Positions 42,418 through 51,832 of a stretch of 64,000 bases of DNA are shown here, in pieces (position 1 is the first letter of the stretch; every line of letters starts with the position of its first letter). Origin of the DNA: Roseibium sp. TrichSKD4 (GTDB lineage Bacteria > Pseudomonadota > Alphaproteobacteria > Rhizobiales > Stappiaceae); the NCBI RefSeq assembly GCF_000148725.1, contig NZ_GL476320.1:62001-126000 (forward strand). The letters run 5' to 3'. Below the pieces are notes generated by a model. That model was given only the letters and a program-made list of their open reading frames with translations. It was not told the origin of the DNA and did no database searches. The translations under genes and the position numbers were made by a program.

Positions 42418-43275
42418 ATGTCATTGACCTTTGAAGCCCTTCGGCGAGAGCGCCCTGAAATCGCAAACCTGCTTGAGCTGACACTCAAGGCCGGGGCGGC
42501 GATCATGGAGGTGTATAAGGCGGGGTGTGAGGTGGAAAACAAGACGGACGGATCGCCTGTCACCGTTGCGGATCAAGCGGCGGAAGACATCATTCAGGCT
42601 GGCTTGGCAGCGCAGTTTCCTGAAACTCCAATTGTTGCCGAAGAAGCCGTCGAGGCCGGTCATCTCCCAGAATGTGATAAGCGCTACTTTCTCGTCGATC
42701 CGCTGGATGGAACGCGGGAGTTCATCAAGCGCAATGGCGAGTTTACAGTCAACATTGCCCTGATTGATGATGGTGTTCCGGTCTTCGGCATTGTTTTTGC
42801 CCCGGCACTCGGCGAGATATATTGGGGCGGCGCTGTAACTTCCGAGACCCTGTCCGCAGGTGCATTCTTTGCAAAGGTAGAAAATGGGAACGTCACCAGC
42901 GTCACGCCGATTTCGGTGCGGGGCGCTGATAAGGACAATCTGACGCTGCTCGCCAGTCGCTCGCACATGTGTGAAGCAACGGAAGCTTTCATTGGCAAGT
43001 TGAACATCGGCGAGAGAACCTGTGTGGGCTCTTCTCTGAAACTCTGTTGGCTCGCTGCTGGAAAGGCGGACGTCTACCCCCGCATGGGGCCAACGATGCA
43101 GTGGGACATAGCCGCGGGAGACGCGGTCTTGAGAGCAGCTGGTGGCAAGGTGGTGCGGCAAGCCACAGCCTCACCACTTCTCTATCAAGTGCCCGACAAA
43201 GCGAGCAAATCTGACCTTCTAAACTCTGAATTTATCGCAGTTGGAGATCCGGGGATCCTGAACCAGCTGACCTGA
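42418..43275 (+). CDS. cysQ: 3'(2'),5'-bisphosphate nucleotidase CysQ
   Basis: At 285 residues this inositol-monophosphatase-fold phosphatase shows the metal-binding motifs VAEEAVEAG, FLVDPLDGTREFIKRNGEFTVNIALI and, near the end, MGPTMQWDIAAGDAVLRAAGG. It hydrolyses PAP (3'-phosphoadenosine 5'-phosphate) to AMP, removing the product of PAPS-using reactions. It lies directly upstream of cysD and cysNC, matching its role. The start is ATG 42418-42420 by frame; the IS66 element ends 275 bp upstream. Confidence 0.92.
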   Translation: MSLTFEALRRERPEIANLLELTLKAGAAIMEVYKAGCEVENKTDGSPVTVADQAAEDIIQAGLAAQFPETPIVAEEAVEAGHLPECDKRYFLVDPLDGTREFIKRNGEFTVNIALIDDGVPVFGIVFAPALGEIYWGGAVTSETLSAGAFFAKVENGNVTSVTPISVRGADKDNLTLLASRSHMCEATEAFIGKLNIGERTCVGSSLKLCWLAAGKADVYPRMGPTMQWDIAAGDAVLRAAGGKVVRQATASPLLYQVPDKASKSDLLNSEFIAVGDPGILNQLT

Positions 43276-43357
43276 CCATCTAACACCCGAGAACTTTAAC
43301 CTGCCGTGGGCCTTGCCGCCCGCGACGGAGAAGTATTGACCAAACGAGGCATCTGAC

Positions 43358-44272
43358 ATGACCCTCCCAGAGGATCGCCTGAGCAATTTGCGGCGTCTTG
43401 AAGCCGAGAGCATTCACATCATCCGCGAAGTTGCGGCCGAGTTCCGCAACCCGGTGATGCTGTATTCCATCGGCAAGGACAGCGGCGTGATGTTGCATCT
43501 TGCCATGAAGGCATTTTACCCTTCAAAGCCGCCATTCCCGCTGCTCCACGTCGACACGACCTGGAAATTCCGGGACATGATCACCTTCCGTGATGAGACC
43601 GCCAAGCGCCTTGGTCTGGAGCTGCTGGTTCACACCAATCCGGAAGGTTTGGAAAAGGGCATCGGTCCGTTCTCTCACGGCTCGTCCCTCCACACCCATG
43701 TGATGAAAACGGAAGCGCTTAAACAGGCGCTCGACAAATACGGCTTTGATGCGGCCTTTGGCGGCGCGCGGCGCGACGAGGAAAAGTCCCGTGCCAAGGA
43801 GCGCGTGTTCTCCTTCCGCAATGGGTCTCACGGCTGGGACCCGAAGAACCAGCGCCCGGAACTGTGGAATCTCTACAACGCCCGCGTTTCCAAGGGCGAG
43901 AGCATCCGCGCGTTTCCTCTCTCCAATTGGACCGAGCTCGACATCTGGCAATACATCCTGACGGAGAACATCCCGATGGTGCCGCTCTATTTTGCCGCCA
44001 AGCGTCCGGTGGTGAACCGCGACGGCATGCTGATCATGGTCGATGACGAGCGCATGGAGATCAAACCCGGCGAGACCGTCGAAGAGAAGATGATCCGCTT
44101 CCGCACACTCGGCTGCTACCCGCTGACCGGTGCGATTGAATCCAATGCCGACACACTGGAAGCCATTGTCCGCGAGATGTTGATTGCCCGCACATCCGAA
44201 CGTCAGGGCCGTCTCATCGACCAGGACGAAAGTGCCTCCATGGAAAAGAAAAAGCGCGAAGGGTATTTTTAG
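43358..44272 (+). CDS. cysD: Sulfate adenylyltransferase subunit 2
   Basis: The 304-residue protein has the PP-loop ATP-pyrophosphatase motif as [16 protein letters not shown] near residue 35, and the family stretches [29 protein letters not shown] and LGCYPLTGA. It forms APS from ATP and sulfate together with CysN. It is 3 bp from the cysNC gene and 82 bp after cysQ, so the three are one operon. Confidence 0.96.
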   Translation: MTLPEDRLSNLRRLEAESIHIIREVAAEFRNPVMLYSIGKDSGVMLHLAMKAFYPSKPPFPLLHVDTTWKFRDMITFRDETAKRLGLELLVHTNPEGLEKGIGPFSHGSSLHTHVMKTEALKQALDKYGFDAAFGGARRDEEKSRAKERVFSFRNGSHGWDPKNQRPELWNLYNARVSKGESIRAFPLSNWTELDIWQYILTENIPMVPLYFAAKRPVVNRDGMLIMVDDERMEIKPGETVEEKMIRFRTLGCYPLTGAIESNADTLEAIVREMLIARTSERQGRLIDQDESASMEKKKREGYF

Positions 44273-44275
44273 ATC

Positions 44276-46213
44276 ATGTCCGTTGCTGAAGATTTCTATT
44301 CCGCCGAAGAGGCGGTCACTGAGTATGTTGCTGCCCAGGAGCAAAAGGACCAGCTGCGCTTTTTGACCTGCGGCTCCGTGGATGACGGCAAGTCGACCCT
44401 GATCGGGCGTCTGCTCTATGACACCAAGCTGATCTTTGAGGATCAGCTGGCAGCGCTGGAAAAGGATTCACGCCGTCATGGCACGGTGGGCGAGGATATC
44501 GACCTTGCCCTTCTAGTGGACGGTCTGGAAGCCGAGCGCGAGCAGGGCATCACGATTGATGTTGCCTACCGGTTCTTTACCACTGACAAGCGCAAGTTCA
44601 TCGTCGCTGACACGCCGGGCCACGAGCAATACACCCGCAATATGGCAACCGGTGCGTCCACCGCTGATCTGGCCGTCCTGCTGGTCGATGCCCGCAATGG
44701 CCTGATGGTCCAGACGCGCCGCCACGCCTTCATTGCCTCGCTGCTTGGCATTCGCCATGTGGTTCTGGCGGTGAACAAGATCGACCTGGTGGATTTTTCT
44801 GAACAGCGTTTCAACGCCATCAAGGCCGAGTTTGAACAGTTTGCCGCCGGCTTTGATTTTGAGACCCTGCAGGCAATCCCCATGTCCGCCCGCTATGGCG
44901 ACAACGTGACGGGCAAAAGCGAGAAAATGCCGTGGTTTGCTGGCCCAACGCTGCTGGAGCATCTGGAAGCCGTTCAGGTGGGCGAGCATGAACTGGAAGC
45001 CCCGTTCCGCTTTCCCGTCCAGTGGGTGAACCGTCCAAACCTCGATTTCCGCGGCTATTCGGGAACGGTGGCCAGTGGTCGGGTGAAGGTCGGCGACGAG
45101 ATCGTCGTAGCCGGTCCCGCCAAAACCTCTCGTGTGGAAAAGATCATCTCTCCGCTGGGCGAGGTGGAGGCTGCACGGGCAGGGGATGCGGTCACTCTCA
45201 CGCTTGAGGACGAGGTCGACATCTCGCGCGGCGATCTTTTGGCAGATCCGACAGCCCGCCCGGATGTGGCAGACCAGCTAGCAGCCCATCTTATCTGGAT
45301 GTCGGACGATGCTCTGCTGCCCGGTCGGTCTTATCTGCTGAAGATCGGCACCAAGACCGTCAATGCGACGGTGAGCGAGATCAAACACAAGATCAACGTC
45401 AACACGTTCGAGCATACCGCGGGCAAGACGCTGGACCTGAACGAGATCGCCTTCTGCAATCTCACCACCGCGTCGCCGATTGCCTTTGATCCGTATGAAG
45501 CCAACCGCACGACCGGTGCCTTCATCCTGGTGGACCGCATGACCAACGCCACGGTTGGCGCAGGGATGGTCTGGTTTGCGCTGCGCCGCGCCACAAATAT
45601 TCACTGGCAAGCGCTGGACGTGAACAAGGCCGCTCGGGCGGAAAAACTCGGCCAGAAGCCGGTTGTTCTTTGGTTCACGGGCCTTTCCGGTTCGGGCAAG
45701 TCAACCATTGCCTCCATCGTGGAGAAGAAACTCCATCTGGAAGGCCGCCACACCTACACGCTGGACGGCGACAATGTCCGCCATGGCCTCAACAAGGACC
45801 TTGGTTTCACCGATGCCGACCGGGTGGAAAACATCCGCCGCGTAGGCGAAGTCGCCAAGCTGATGACGGATGCCGGTCTCATCACGCTGGTCTCCTTCAT
45901 CTCGCCCTTCAAGGCCGAGCGCCAGCTGGTGCGTGACATGCTGGACGATGGCGAGTTCATCGAGATCTTCGTCGACACACCCGTCGACGAATGCCGCAAG
46001 CGCGACCCGAAAGGGCTCTACGCCAAGGCAGATCGCGGCGAGATCACGAACTTCACCGGGATCGACAGCCCTTATGAAGCCCCGGAAAACCCGGAACTTC
46101 GCATCGAAAACACCGGTGATCCGGAAGTCGCTGCCCAGAAGGTTCTGGACCTTCTGGAGCAAAAGGGCCTTCTGACGAATTCCAACTTCGTCTCCCACGG
46201 TGATTACATCTGA
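44276..46213 (+). CDS. cysNC: Bifunctional sulfate adenylyltransferase subunit 1 / APS kinase (NodQ type)
   Basis: At 645 residues it joins a CysN GTPase (about 1-440; P-loop [39 protein letters not shown]) with a C-terminal APS kinase (about 460-640; P-loop [29 protein letters not shown], and [25 protein letters not shown]). The fusion drives GTP-dependent APS synthesis and direct phosphorylation to PAPS. Rhizobial NodQ has the same design for sulfated lipids; here no nod genes are present, so PAPS probably serves assimilation or polysaccharide sulfation. Confidence 0.96.
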   Translation: MSVAEDFYSAEEAVTEYVAAQEQKDQLRFLTCGSVDDGKSTLIGRLLYDTKLIFEDQLAALEKDSRRHGTVGEDIDLALLVDGLEAEREQGITIDVAYRFFTTDKRKFIVADTPGHEQYTRNMATGASTADLAVLLVDARNGLMVQTRRHAFIASLLGIRHVVLAVNKIDLVDFSEQRFNAIKAEFEQFAAGFDFETLQAIPMSARYGDNVTGKSEKMPWFAGPTLLEHLEAVQVGEHELEAPFRFPVQWVNRPNLDFRGYSGTVASGRVKVGDEIVVAGPAKTSRVEKIISPLGEVEAARAGDAVTLTLEDEVDISRGDLLADPTARPDVADQLAAHLIWMSDDALLPGRSYLLKIGTKTVNATVSEIKHKINVNTFEHTAGKTLDLNEIAFCNLTTASPIAFDPYEANRTTGAFILVDRMTNATVGAGMVWFALRRATNIHWQALDVNKAARAEKLGQKPVVLWFTGLSGSGKSTIASIVEKKLHLEGRHTYTLDGDNVRHGLNKDLGFTDADRVENIRRVGEVAKLMTDAGLITLVSFISPFKAERQLVRDMLDDGEFIEIFVDTPVDECRKRDPKGLYAKADRGEITNFTGIDSPYEAPENPELRIENTGDPEVAAQKVLDLLEQKGLLTNSNFVSHGDYI

Positions 46214-46240
46214 TCACGACGGTCACAGACAGACGAAAAA

Positions 46241-46272
46241 GGGCGGCACCAGCTGCCCCTTTTTGTTTTTTC
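46241..46272 (+). terminator. Terminator of the cysQ-cysD-cysNC unit
   Basis: GGGCGGC-ACCA-GCTGCCC (7 bp with one G-U) is followed by CTTTTTGTTTTTT, 27 bp after the cysNC stop. Confidence 0.88.
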
Positions 46273-46749
46273 CGGCCTTAAACCTTCGCTTCTGGTGGAG
46301 GCCAGTCACTTCGAACCAGTTTCTCTCCACTGCCGTCCCGGCCAAGCGCAGCGCGAGCCGGGACCTCATTTGTCAGCTTCGACCAGCCCCAATAAGGTCC
46401 CGCATCAAGTGCGGGACGGCGCAAGTGGCAGTACAAGTGCCTTCAAGCCTTCATTACAATTCGGTAGGGCGACTTCTTCCATTGTAAGGCTTTATCGCGG
46501 GACACTTTGTGTCCCTACACCTCTCCCATGGGGAGAGGTCGACGCGCCGCGGCGGGTGAGGGGAGGCGTTGGCGCAGTAAACCTCGACATTTCAGTCCCT
46601 CACCCCGGCCCTCTCCCAATGGGAGAGGGAGTGGAACCATATCGCCACCGTCGTCTTGGTCGGGCCTGACCCGACCATCTACCGCATTGCGAACTTGGGT
46701 AGATCCTCGGCACAAGGCCGAGGAAGAACAAAGAAGACCTCTTTAAGTT
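46273..46749. repeat. Intergenic block of dispersed repeats
   Basis: No gene was found. It contains GTCCCG-type palindromes (GTCCCGC-N7-GCGGGAC near 46397) and, at 46516-46627, a unit with ACCTCTCCCATGGGGAGAGG, GGCGGGTGAGGGG and a closing CCCTCTCCCAATGGGAGAGGG. A second copy of this unit lies at 47786-47888 in the same orientation. Such elements are common between genes of rhizobia and relatives. Confidence 0.75.
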
Positions 46750-47627
46750 TCACAATGCTGCATAGGGTTGAACAACAAGGCCGGTTAATCCGGCGCGCTT
46801 GAAGTCATCCACGACCTGGCTGGAAAAAAACTGTCCGTAGTGGACATGCTTATCAACCCAGGCATGAGCGGAGCCTATTTTCGCGCGGCTGAATACGAAG
46901 GTGCCTGTTCGTGGTTCAAAGGCTATTTCTTTGATTAGTTCGGCGGTTGCTCTTTCCCGATCCATCGTGTCCAAGCGGTTGCAAATGTTGAAGAAATACA
47001 TCCGCCGCGCAAAGGACCCGTCCTTGAACGCCACTTCAACGGGAAAGAACTGATGCACGCCCGGTTCATGACGCTCGATGATGTCCTTGAACGCATCGGA
47101 CACAAAGATCAGGCCAGCACTTTGAAAGATATCAGGTGGCAAATAACGCTTGCTGGACCACTGAACTTTTGTCGGGATGTGTTGCGGCTTGACCGCGCGA
47201 CCCGCATACATTCTGCCTGTTTCAAATCTAGGGTCAGGACCCATTAATTTGGATGGAATGGTAGGGATGAATTTGTTCGGATACGAGGCGCAAGGCTGAA
47301 GGAAACCGTCCGGTTTTCAAAGATTTGCAACGACGTTGCCGGCCAAATTCACCCTATCCCGCAGGGACGTAAAAACAGCTTCGACCTGCTGCGTCAAACC
47401 GCTCAACCGGACAAGAAGTCCGCTCGTCGCGCTTTTCCTTGCAGCTCATGGCTTTTTGTTACGCCATTCCAATCAAATTAATGGGTCCTGACCCTAGAGT
47501 TCAGACCCTTATCACGGGTCGTATCGACGTACTCGATTTTGTCGACATCGCCATCCATAATCGTCGAGTCGATAATATGCGGAGCTTCATCCCTGAAGCC
47601 AAAAGTATACACAACGTCTTCTGACAT
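46750..47627 (-). pseudogene. Imm11/DUF1629-like immunity gene interrupted by a MITE-like element
   Basis: The N-terminal part (47498-47627, MSEDVVYTFGF..., start behind GGAG) and the C-terminal part (46750-47227, ...RFETGRMYAGRAVKPQH) are separated by the insertion at 47232-47493. Removing the insertion plus one CTAG copy restores one frame of 203 codons through the junction GLNSRFETGRMYAG. The C-terminal region, with IFVSDAFKDIIERHEPGVHQFFPVEV, resembles DUF1629/Imm11-type immunity proteins of contact-dependent or polymorphic toxin systems; this is from memory. No toxin gene adjoins it, so it is an orphan and now inactive. Confidence 0.75.
47232..47493. mobile_element. MITE-like element with 30-bp inverted repeats and CTAG duplication
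   Basis: The 262-bp element is bounded by inverted repeats of 30 bp with two mismatches (GGTCAGGACCCATTAATTTG at the left, 47232-47261; the complement at the right, 47464-47493) and flanked by direct copies of CTAG (47228-47231 and 47494-47497). It has no transposase gene. CTAG duplications fit the YTAR targets of IS5-group elements, so it was probably moved in trans by such a transposase. Confidence 0.85.
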
Positions 47628-47633
47628 TTTCAT

Positions 47634-48002
47634 CTCCTCACGCTGATCAAGCTGACCCGACACCAGGCGTTCAGCGCGTTTGAAATCATTTTGAACATGC
47701 AACGGACCGGGACCGTATCCGGGCACTGTTAAATATGCCCAAACGGAGCCTTCGGGTGTCGGAGGATTGTGTGAGGCTCTGCTCCTACACCTCTCCCATG
47801 GGGAGAGGTCGACGCGCAGCGGCGGGTGAGGGGATGCGATCTTGCCGTAAACCCCGACATTTCCCCCCTCACTCAGGCCCTCTCCCATCGCAACTAAACC
47901 CCTCACCAGCAGCTTTTCCGTAATTGTTCCAACCCATGACTTGAAGCTGACCGGTGCCCCCGCTAAAGCTTCCCGCATATTTTCAAATTGGAATCCTGCT
48001 TC
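47634..48002. other. Region between the split immunity-like gene and the epimerase gene
   Basis: It holds the second copy of the GGGGAGAGG-type repeat (47786-47888). The remainder reads open on the minus strand in frame with the immunity-like gene (about 47634-47760) but has no start or family signature; it may be a remnant of an upstream toxin or simply non-coding. Confidence 0.4.
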
Positions 48003-49013
48003 ATGAAAACGGCGCTCGTCACCGGATCGGCTGGTTTTATCGGATCATTTCTGTGCCAAAGGCTCTTGGATGATGGTTTTCGGGTCATCGGCGTGGATGC
48101 GATGACCGATTATTATGACGTGAAGCTGAAGGAGCGCCGTCAGCAGAGGCTGCTGCAGAACGAGCATTTTCGGGCCATCAACGATTTCATCGAGAAACCT
48201 GGTCTGATGATGGAGCTGTTCGCAAGTGAAACACCGGATGTGGTGGTTCATCTGGCGGCTCAGGCGGGCGTTCGCTATTCCATCGACAATCCGCGCGCCT
48301 ATCTGGAAAGCAATATTTGCGGTACGTTCGAGATACTGGAAGCGGCCCGTACGCATCCGCCGGAGCATCTGCTCATGGCGTCGACATCGTCCGTATTCGG
48401 TGCCAACACGCATATGCCTTATCGTGAAACGGACAAAGCGGATCACCAGATGTCGTTTTACGCGGCGACCAAGAAAGCCACGGAAAATATGGCGCATTCC
48501 TACGCGTATCTGTTTGGTTTGCCGGTCACCATGTTCCGCTTTTTCACCGTTTATGGCCCGTGGGGACGTCCGGACATGGCTCCTATAAAGTTCACTAAGG
48601 CGATCCTCGAAAACAAGCCCATCGACGTTTACAATCACGGTGACATGAAGCGCGACTTCACCTATGTCGAGGATCTGGTGGAAGGGATCAGGGGGCTCAT
48701 TGATGCCGTGCCGGTTCGCCCGGAAGACGGCGTGGTGGAAGAGGGCGACAGCCTGTCGCCTGTTGCGCCGTGGCGGGTGGTTAATATCGGCAATTCCGAG
48801 TGTGTTCAACTGACCCGTTTCATTTAAGCAATTGAAACCGCGCTCGGCAAAAAAGCTGAGAAGAACATGATGGACATGCAGCCCGGAGATGTTCCCGCCA
48901 CCTGGGCTGATGCGTCTCTGCTGCAAAAACTCACCGGCTACAAGCCAAAAACCAGCGTCGAGGAAGGTGTTGCCAAATTTGTCGCTTGGTACCGGGAGTA
49001 TTACGACGTTTAG
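48003..49013 (+). pseudogene. UDP-glucuronate 4-epimerase-like gene with one in-frame stop
   Basis: A 336-codon frame encodes an extended SDR: GSAGFIGSFLCQRL (NAD site), HLAAQAGVRYSIDNPRAYL, the catalytic SFYAATKKATE (YxxxK) and VTMFRFFTVYGPWGRPDMA are all present. After QLTRFI a TAA (48825-48827) interrupts the frame, yet it continues perfectly as AIETALGKKAEKNMMDMQPGDVP and ends properly at 49013. Family members read FI(D/E)AIE here, so a GAA-to-TAA change is likely. The remaining 274 residues hold the active site but lack part of the substrate lobe. The intact enzyme would make UDP-galacturonate for capsule or LPS. Confidence 0.85.
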
Positions 49014-49040
49014 GCAGCGCCGTTCGATGCTGCGTGCCGC

Positions 49041-49589
49041 CTAATTGTTATCGTGAAGCACCAGCTTGTTTGCGGGCACGGCGTGTGTAAGCCAGACACC
49101 GTTTTCGGACAGGAAAAAGAAGTGCCCACTCTGGTGCATTTCCAGTGCAGGAACGGCGAGAATCACCGGCTTGCCATGGCGCTGACCCACTTTCAGGGCA
49201 GTCTCGACATTGGCAGAGAGATGCACATGCTGCCGGGTGCCGGGAACAAGTCCCTTTTCAAAGATGCTGTCCAGAAAGCGCGATGCCGTGCCATGGAACA
49301 ACTCGGCGGGTGGTTCTTTCGGTTTCAGCTTAAGATCAACGCTAACAGAGTGTCCCTGATTTGCACGGAGCTGCCGACCGTCTGACGATATGGCAAAGCG
49401 TTGCTTGTCGTTTTCGGCAACGATCTGTTCGATCAGTTCCCGTGAAATGGGCCTATTTGCCTTTTCTAGGATTTCGTCAATCGCTACCCAGCCTGCTTCA
49501 TCCATGGATAGTCCAATGGCCTCAGGTTTATGGCGGAGCACATAGCTCAGGAACTTACTGATTTCTTTTAATTTGTCTGTAGTTGTCAT
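49041..49589 (-). CDS. kptA: RNA 2'-phosphotransferase KptA (Tpt1 family)
   Basis: The 182-residue protein has an N-terminal winged-helix-like lobe, ISKFLSYVLRHKPEAIGLSMDEAGWVAIDEIL, and a C-terminal ADP-ribosyltransferase-like lobe with LFHGTASRFLDSIFEKGL and HVHLSANVETALKVGQRHGKPVIL. Conserved Arg and His of the LRH and HGT motifs bind RNA phosphate and NAD+. In yeast it removes the 2'-phosphate left by tRNA splicing; the bacterial substrate is unknown, possibly repaired or damaged RNA. ATG 49589 gives the family N-terminus. It follows the YbaK gene by 26 bp. Confidence 0.93.
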   Translation of the reverse strand: MTTTDKLKEISKFLSYVLRHKPEAIGLSMDEAGWVAIDEILEKANRPISRELIEQIVAENDKQRFAISSDGRQLRANQGHSVSVDLKLKPKEPPAELFHGTASRFLDSIFEKGLVPGTRQHVHLSANVETALKVGQRHGKPVILAVPALEMHQSGHFFFLSENGVWLTHAVPANKLVLHDNN

Positions 49590-49615
49590 TTTTCTTTTGG
49601 TGGTTATGCTTATTA

Positions 49616-50092
49616 TTAGGTTTGTGGTGTCGGTCCTTGACAGACATCCACCCACGTTGCTTCCGTGATATCCGCCATCCGATCAGGTGTAATCCGCACA
49701 GCGGCATTGGTAGCACCTGCAGCAGGTATGACAACGTCAAAGGCTTTAAGGGACGTGTCGCAATAGATTTTCATCGGGCTTGGCAGGCCAAAGGGACAAA
49801 CGCCGCCCACCGGATGCGATGTGATTTGTTCCACTTCGTCCAGACCCAGCATTTTAATCTTGCCCCCAAAGGCTGCCTTGGCCTTTTTGTTGTCGAGCCG
49901 TGCATCACCGCGTGTGACCAGCAGGAAGACCTCATCCTTCAGGCGAATGGAAAGCGTTTTGGCAATTTGGGCCGGTAGCACACCATGAGCAGCAGCGGCG
50001 AGGTCTACGGTCGCGCTGCTGGCTTCGGTTTCGAGTATTTCAAGGTCCGGGGCAACTTCGTTCAGATGACGGCGCACACTTTCAAGGCTCAT
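49616..50092 (-). CDS. ybaK: YbaK/EbsC-family aminoacyl-tRNA deacylase
   Basis: The 158-residue protein is a single YbaK domain: AAAAHGVLPAQIAKTLSIRLKDEVFLLVTRGDARLD holds the conserved Lys that contacts the tRNA 3' end, and HPVGGVCPFGLPSPMKIYCDTSL is the signature G-x-x-P-x-G loop. Family members hydrolyse mischarged Cys-tRNA(Pro) or Ala-tRNA(Pro) in trans. It sits at the head of an operon with kptA, pairing two RNA-maintenance activities. Confidence 0.9.
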   Translation of the reverse strand: MSLESVRRHLNEVAPDLEILETEASSATVDLAAAAHGVLPAQIAKTLSIRLKDEVFLLVTRGDARLDNKKAKAAFGGKIKMLGLDEVEQITSHPVGGVCPFGLPSPMKIYCDTSLKAFDVVIPAAGATNAAVRITPDRMADITEATWVDVCQGPTPQT

Positions 50093-50292
50093 AAATTGTT
50101 CCAGTTTCCTGCAATCAAAAAGGGTACCATTGAAATAATCAGGATAGAGATTGCAATAAAAGGCCGGATTGGCCGAAAAAAGCAGAAAATCCTGACTTTC
50201 TCGGAAAAAACTCTTCCCTAAAATCTTTACCAGACCTTAATGTATCCAAAGGCACACTGGCTATGTTGTTATCTAAATAGCAAGGCTTCTCT

Positions 50293-50481
50293 ATGCCCAA
50301 GGCAGCGACATTTACTCACAGATCTGCTGAGCAACAACAGGTTGCGACAGGAGCGGCAGCGCGTGCGGAAGATGCGAGCGGCTTGACATTCCTGATTGCC
50401 AAAAACGGTTTGTTTTGGGGCTCTGTTGGCTTGAGCGGCTATGCCTTGTACTGGCTGGTGGCAACCGCTTTTTCTGGCTAG
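50293..50481 (+). CDS. Small membrane protein, 62 residues
   Basis: The N-terminal half is polar and Ala/Gln-rich (SAEQQQVATGAAARAED); the C-terminal half has one transmembrane helix (FLIAKNGLFWGSVGLSGYALYW then LVATAFSG). AAGG lies 8 nt before the ATG, and a strong terminator follows 28 bp after the stop, so the gene is probably real. No family was recognised. Confidence 0.6.
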   Translation: MPKAATFTHRSAEQQQVATGAAARAEDASGLTFLIAKNGLFWGSVGLSGYALYWLVATAFSG

Positions 50482-50509
50482 AGATCCATCACATCAAGTC
50501 TGATATTCG

Positions 50510-50537
50510 CCCCGGAGTGGTGCTGCCGGGGTTTTTT
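50510..50537 (+). terminator. Terminator after the small membrane protein gene
   Basis: CCCCGG and CCGGGG form a 6-bp stem with a 10-nt loop (inner pairs possible), followed by six T. It lies 11 bp before the end of the convergent FAD oxidoreductase gene. Confidence 0.85.
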
Positions 50538-50547
50538 GTTGCCAAAT

Positions 50548-51702
50548 TCAGCTCAGTTGATCATGGGCCAGAAGATTATGCCCGAAGTGATGCGTCGGCC
50601 TGAAGGTCTCCGGCAGACCATGCTCTGGTTCTTTCCCCGCCAATTCAGCAACCAGCGCCTTTGCGACGAGATGAGCAATGCCGAATGAAATCTTGAACCC
50701 GCCCACCGCTGCATAGGTCTTTGCTCGCTCCGGCAATAGGCCAATCATGGGGTCGCGTTTGTTACAACGGGGGCGAATGCCTGCCCAACTGGTGAGCACC
50801 TCTCGGTCTATCAGACGGGGACAGAACGCGCTGGCCCGAAACAGAAGCTCTTCTGTGCGTGCGGGGTCAACGTCAGCGTTTTCAAAGACCCGGTCTGAAG
50901 TGCTGCCGATTGCGACAGTTCCGTCTTCATGCGGAACCACATAAAGCCCATCACAATAAATGGCAGGAAGGTCTTCCAATCCTTTTCCTTCCAAAAGGAT
51001 TGCCTGCCCCTTTTCACCGCGCCCAATTGATTGGCCCGTCATTTCTGAGATCGTGTCATACCCCCAATAGCCGTTGGCAATGACGATCCTGTCTGCCTTG
51101 ATTGAGGGTGGCGCGCCTTCAAGGGTGACAACACCGGTTTTCTCATCAAAGCCGAGGAAACGCGCTCCTTCCATCAAAGTTCCGTTGGAGCGAATATAAG
51201 CGGCAAGAGCTGTTGTGTAGGCACGAGGGCTGATGCGGGCAGCAAGGGTTTCATAGACCAGACCAAAGGGGGCAGACCCCGGCGCGAGCCAATCTGCCCG
51301 ACTTCCCTCTGGCTCCACCTCATAGGAAAACCCGGTCTCTTGCGGATGCCAGCGTGTCAGGCTCTCTTCTGCACGTTCAATATGGTGGTGCAGCTTGTCT
51401 TCGCTGGTCAGCGGCAGAATGCGGCCACACCGCTTGTAGCCAGTGGGAAGGCCTGTTTCGTCCTCCAGCACTCTCGCGTGGGCTTCAAGCTGAAGAAGCG
51501 ATTGAAACTGAAACTCTTTCTTTGGGTTCCAGCGCGCTGGCATATGCGGCATCAAGGCCCCCAAAAGGCCGCCGCTTGCCCCAGCCGCGACTTCCCGCTC
51601 CTCGATAAGGGCAACTGTCATGCCGGACTTCAGGGCAGTGTAGGCCGTTGTCAGGCCGAAGATGCCGCCGCCAACGACAACAAGATCAAATGAAAGAGAC
51701 AT
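50548..51702 (-). CDS. FAD-dependent oxidoreductase of the DAO family, probable MnmC oxidase partner
   Basis: The 384-residue protein begins with the FAD-binding DLVVVGGGIFGLTTAYTAL and has the DAO-fold second half (WAGIRPRCNKRDPMIGLLPERA, then YAAVGGFKISFGIAHLVA). It is related to glycine oxidase and D-amino-acid dehydrogenase. It diverges from mnmD; in gammaproteobacteria an equivalent FAD domain is fused to MnmD as MnmC and converts cmnm5U34 to nm5U34 in tRNA. So it may be the separate MnmC oxidase, although ThiO-like or amino-acid oxidase roles remain possible. ATG 51702 directly precedes the dinucleotide-binding strand. Confidence 0.8.
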   Translation of the reverse strand: MSLSFDLVVVGGGIFGLTTAYTALKSGMTVALIEEREVAAGASGGLLGALMPHMPARWNPKKEFQFQSLLQLEAHARVLEDETGLPTGYKRCGRILPLTSEDKLHHHIERAEESLTRWHPQETGFSYEVEPEGSRADWLAPGSAPFGLVYETLAARISPRAYTTALAAYIRSNGTLMEGARFLGFDEKTGVVTLEGAPPSIKADRIVIANGYWGYDTISEMTGQSIGRGEKGQAILLEGKGLEDLPAIYCDGLYVVPHEDGTVAIGSTSDRVFENADVDPARTEELLFRASAFCPRLIDREVLTSWAGIRPRCNKRDPMIGLLPERAKTYAAVGGFKISFGIAHLVAKALVAELAGKEPEHGLPETFRPTHHFGHNLLAHDQLS

Positions 51703-51832
51703 GGCAATGGAATTCAAGAGCTGTCCGCTTGTGGTCACGAGGGAATTAATGCGTTATGCGCTGGTCCATAGCACAGATCAGCGTGCGATAAATCTGAATA
51801 GATTTTTCGCTCAAAGCTGATCACATTCCTAA

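Noticed and set aside
43523-44344. 273-codon ORF antisense to cysD
   Set aside because: Shadow of a highly conserved gene; composition typical of reverse frames.
46241-46272. Sequence shared with 19746-19763 as a mobile repeat
   Set aside because: Only the short terminator stem is shared; convergence of terminator hairpins is sufficient explanation.
48045-48926. 293-codon ORF antisense to the epimerase pseudogene
   Set aside because: It lies opposite a clearly conserved frame and has no recognisable sequence.
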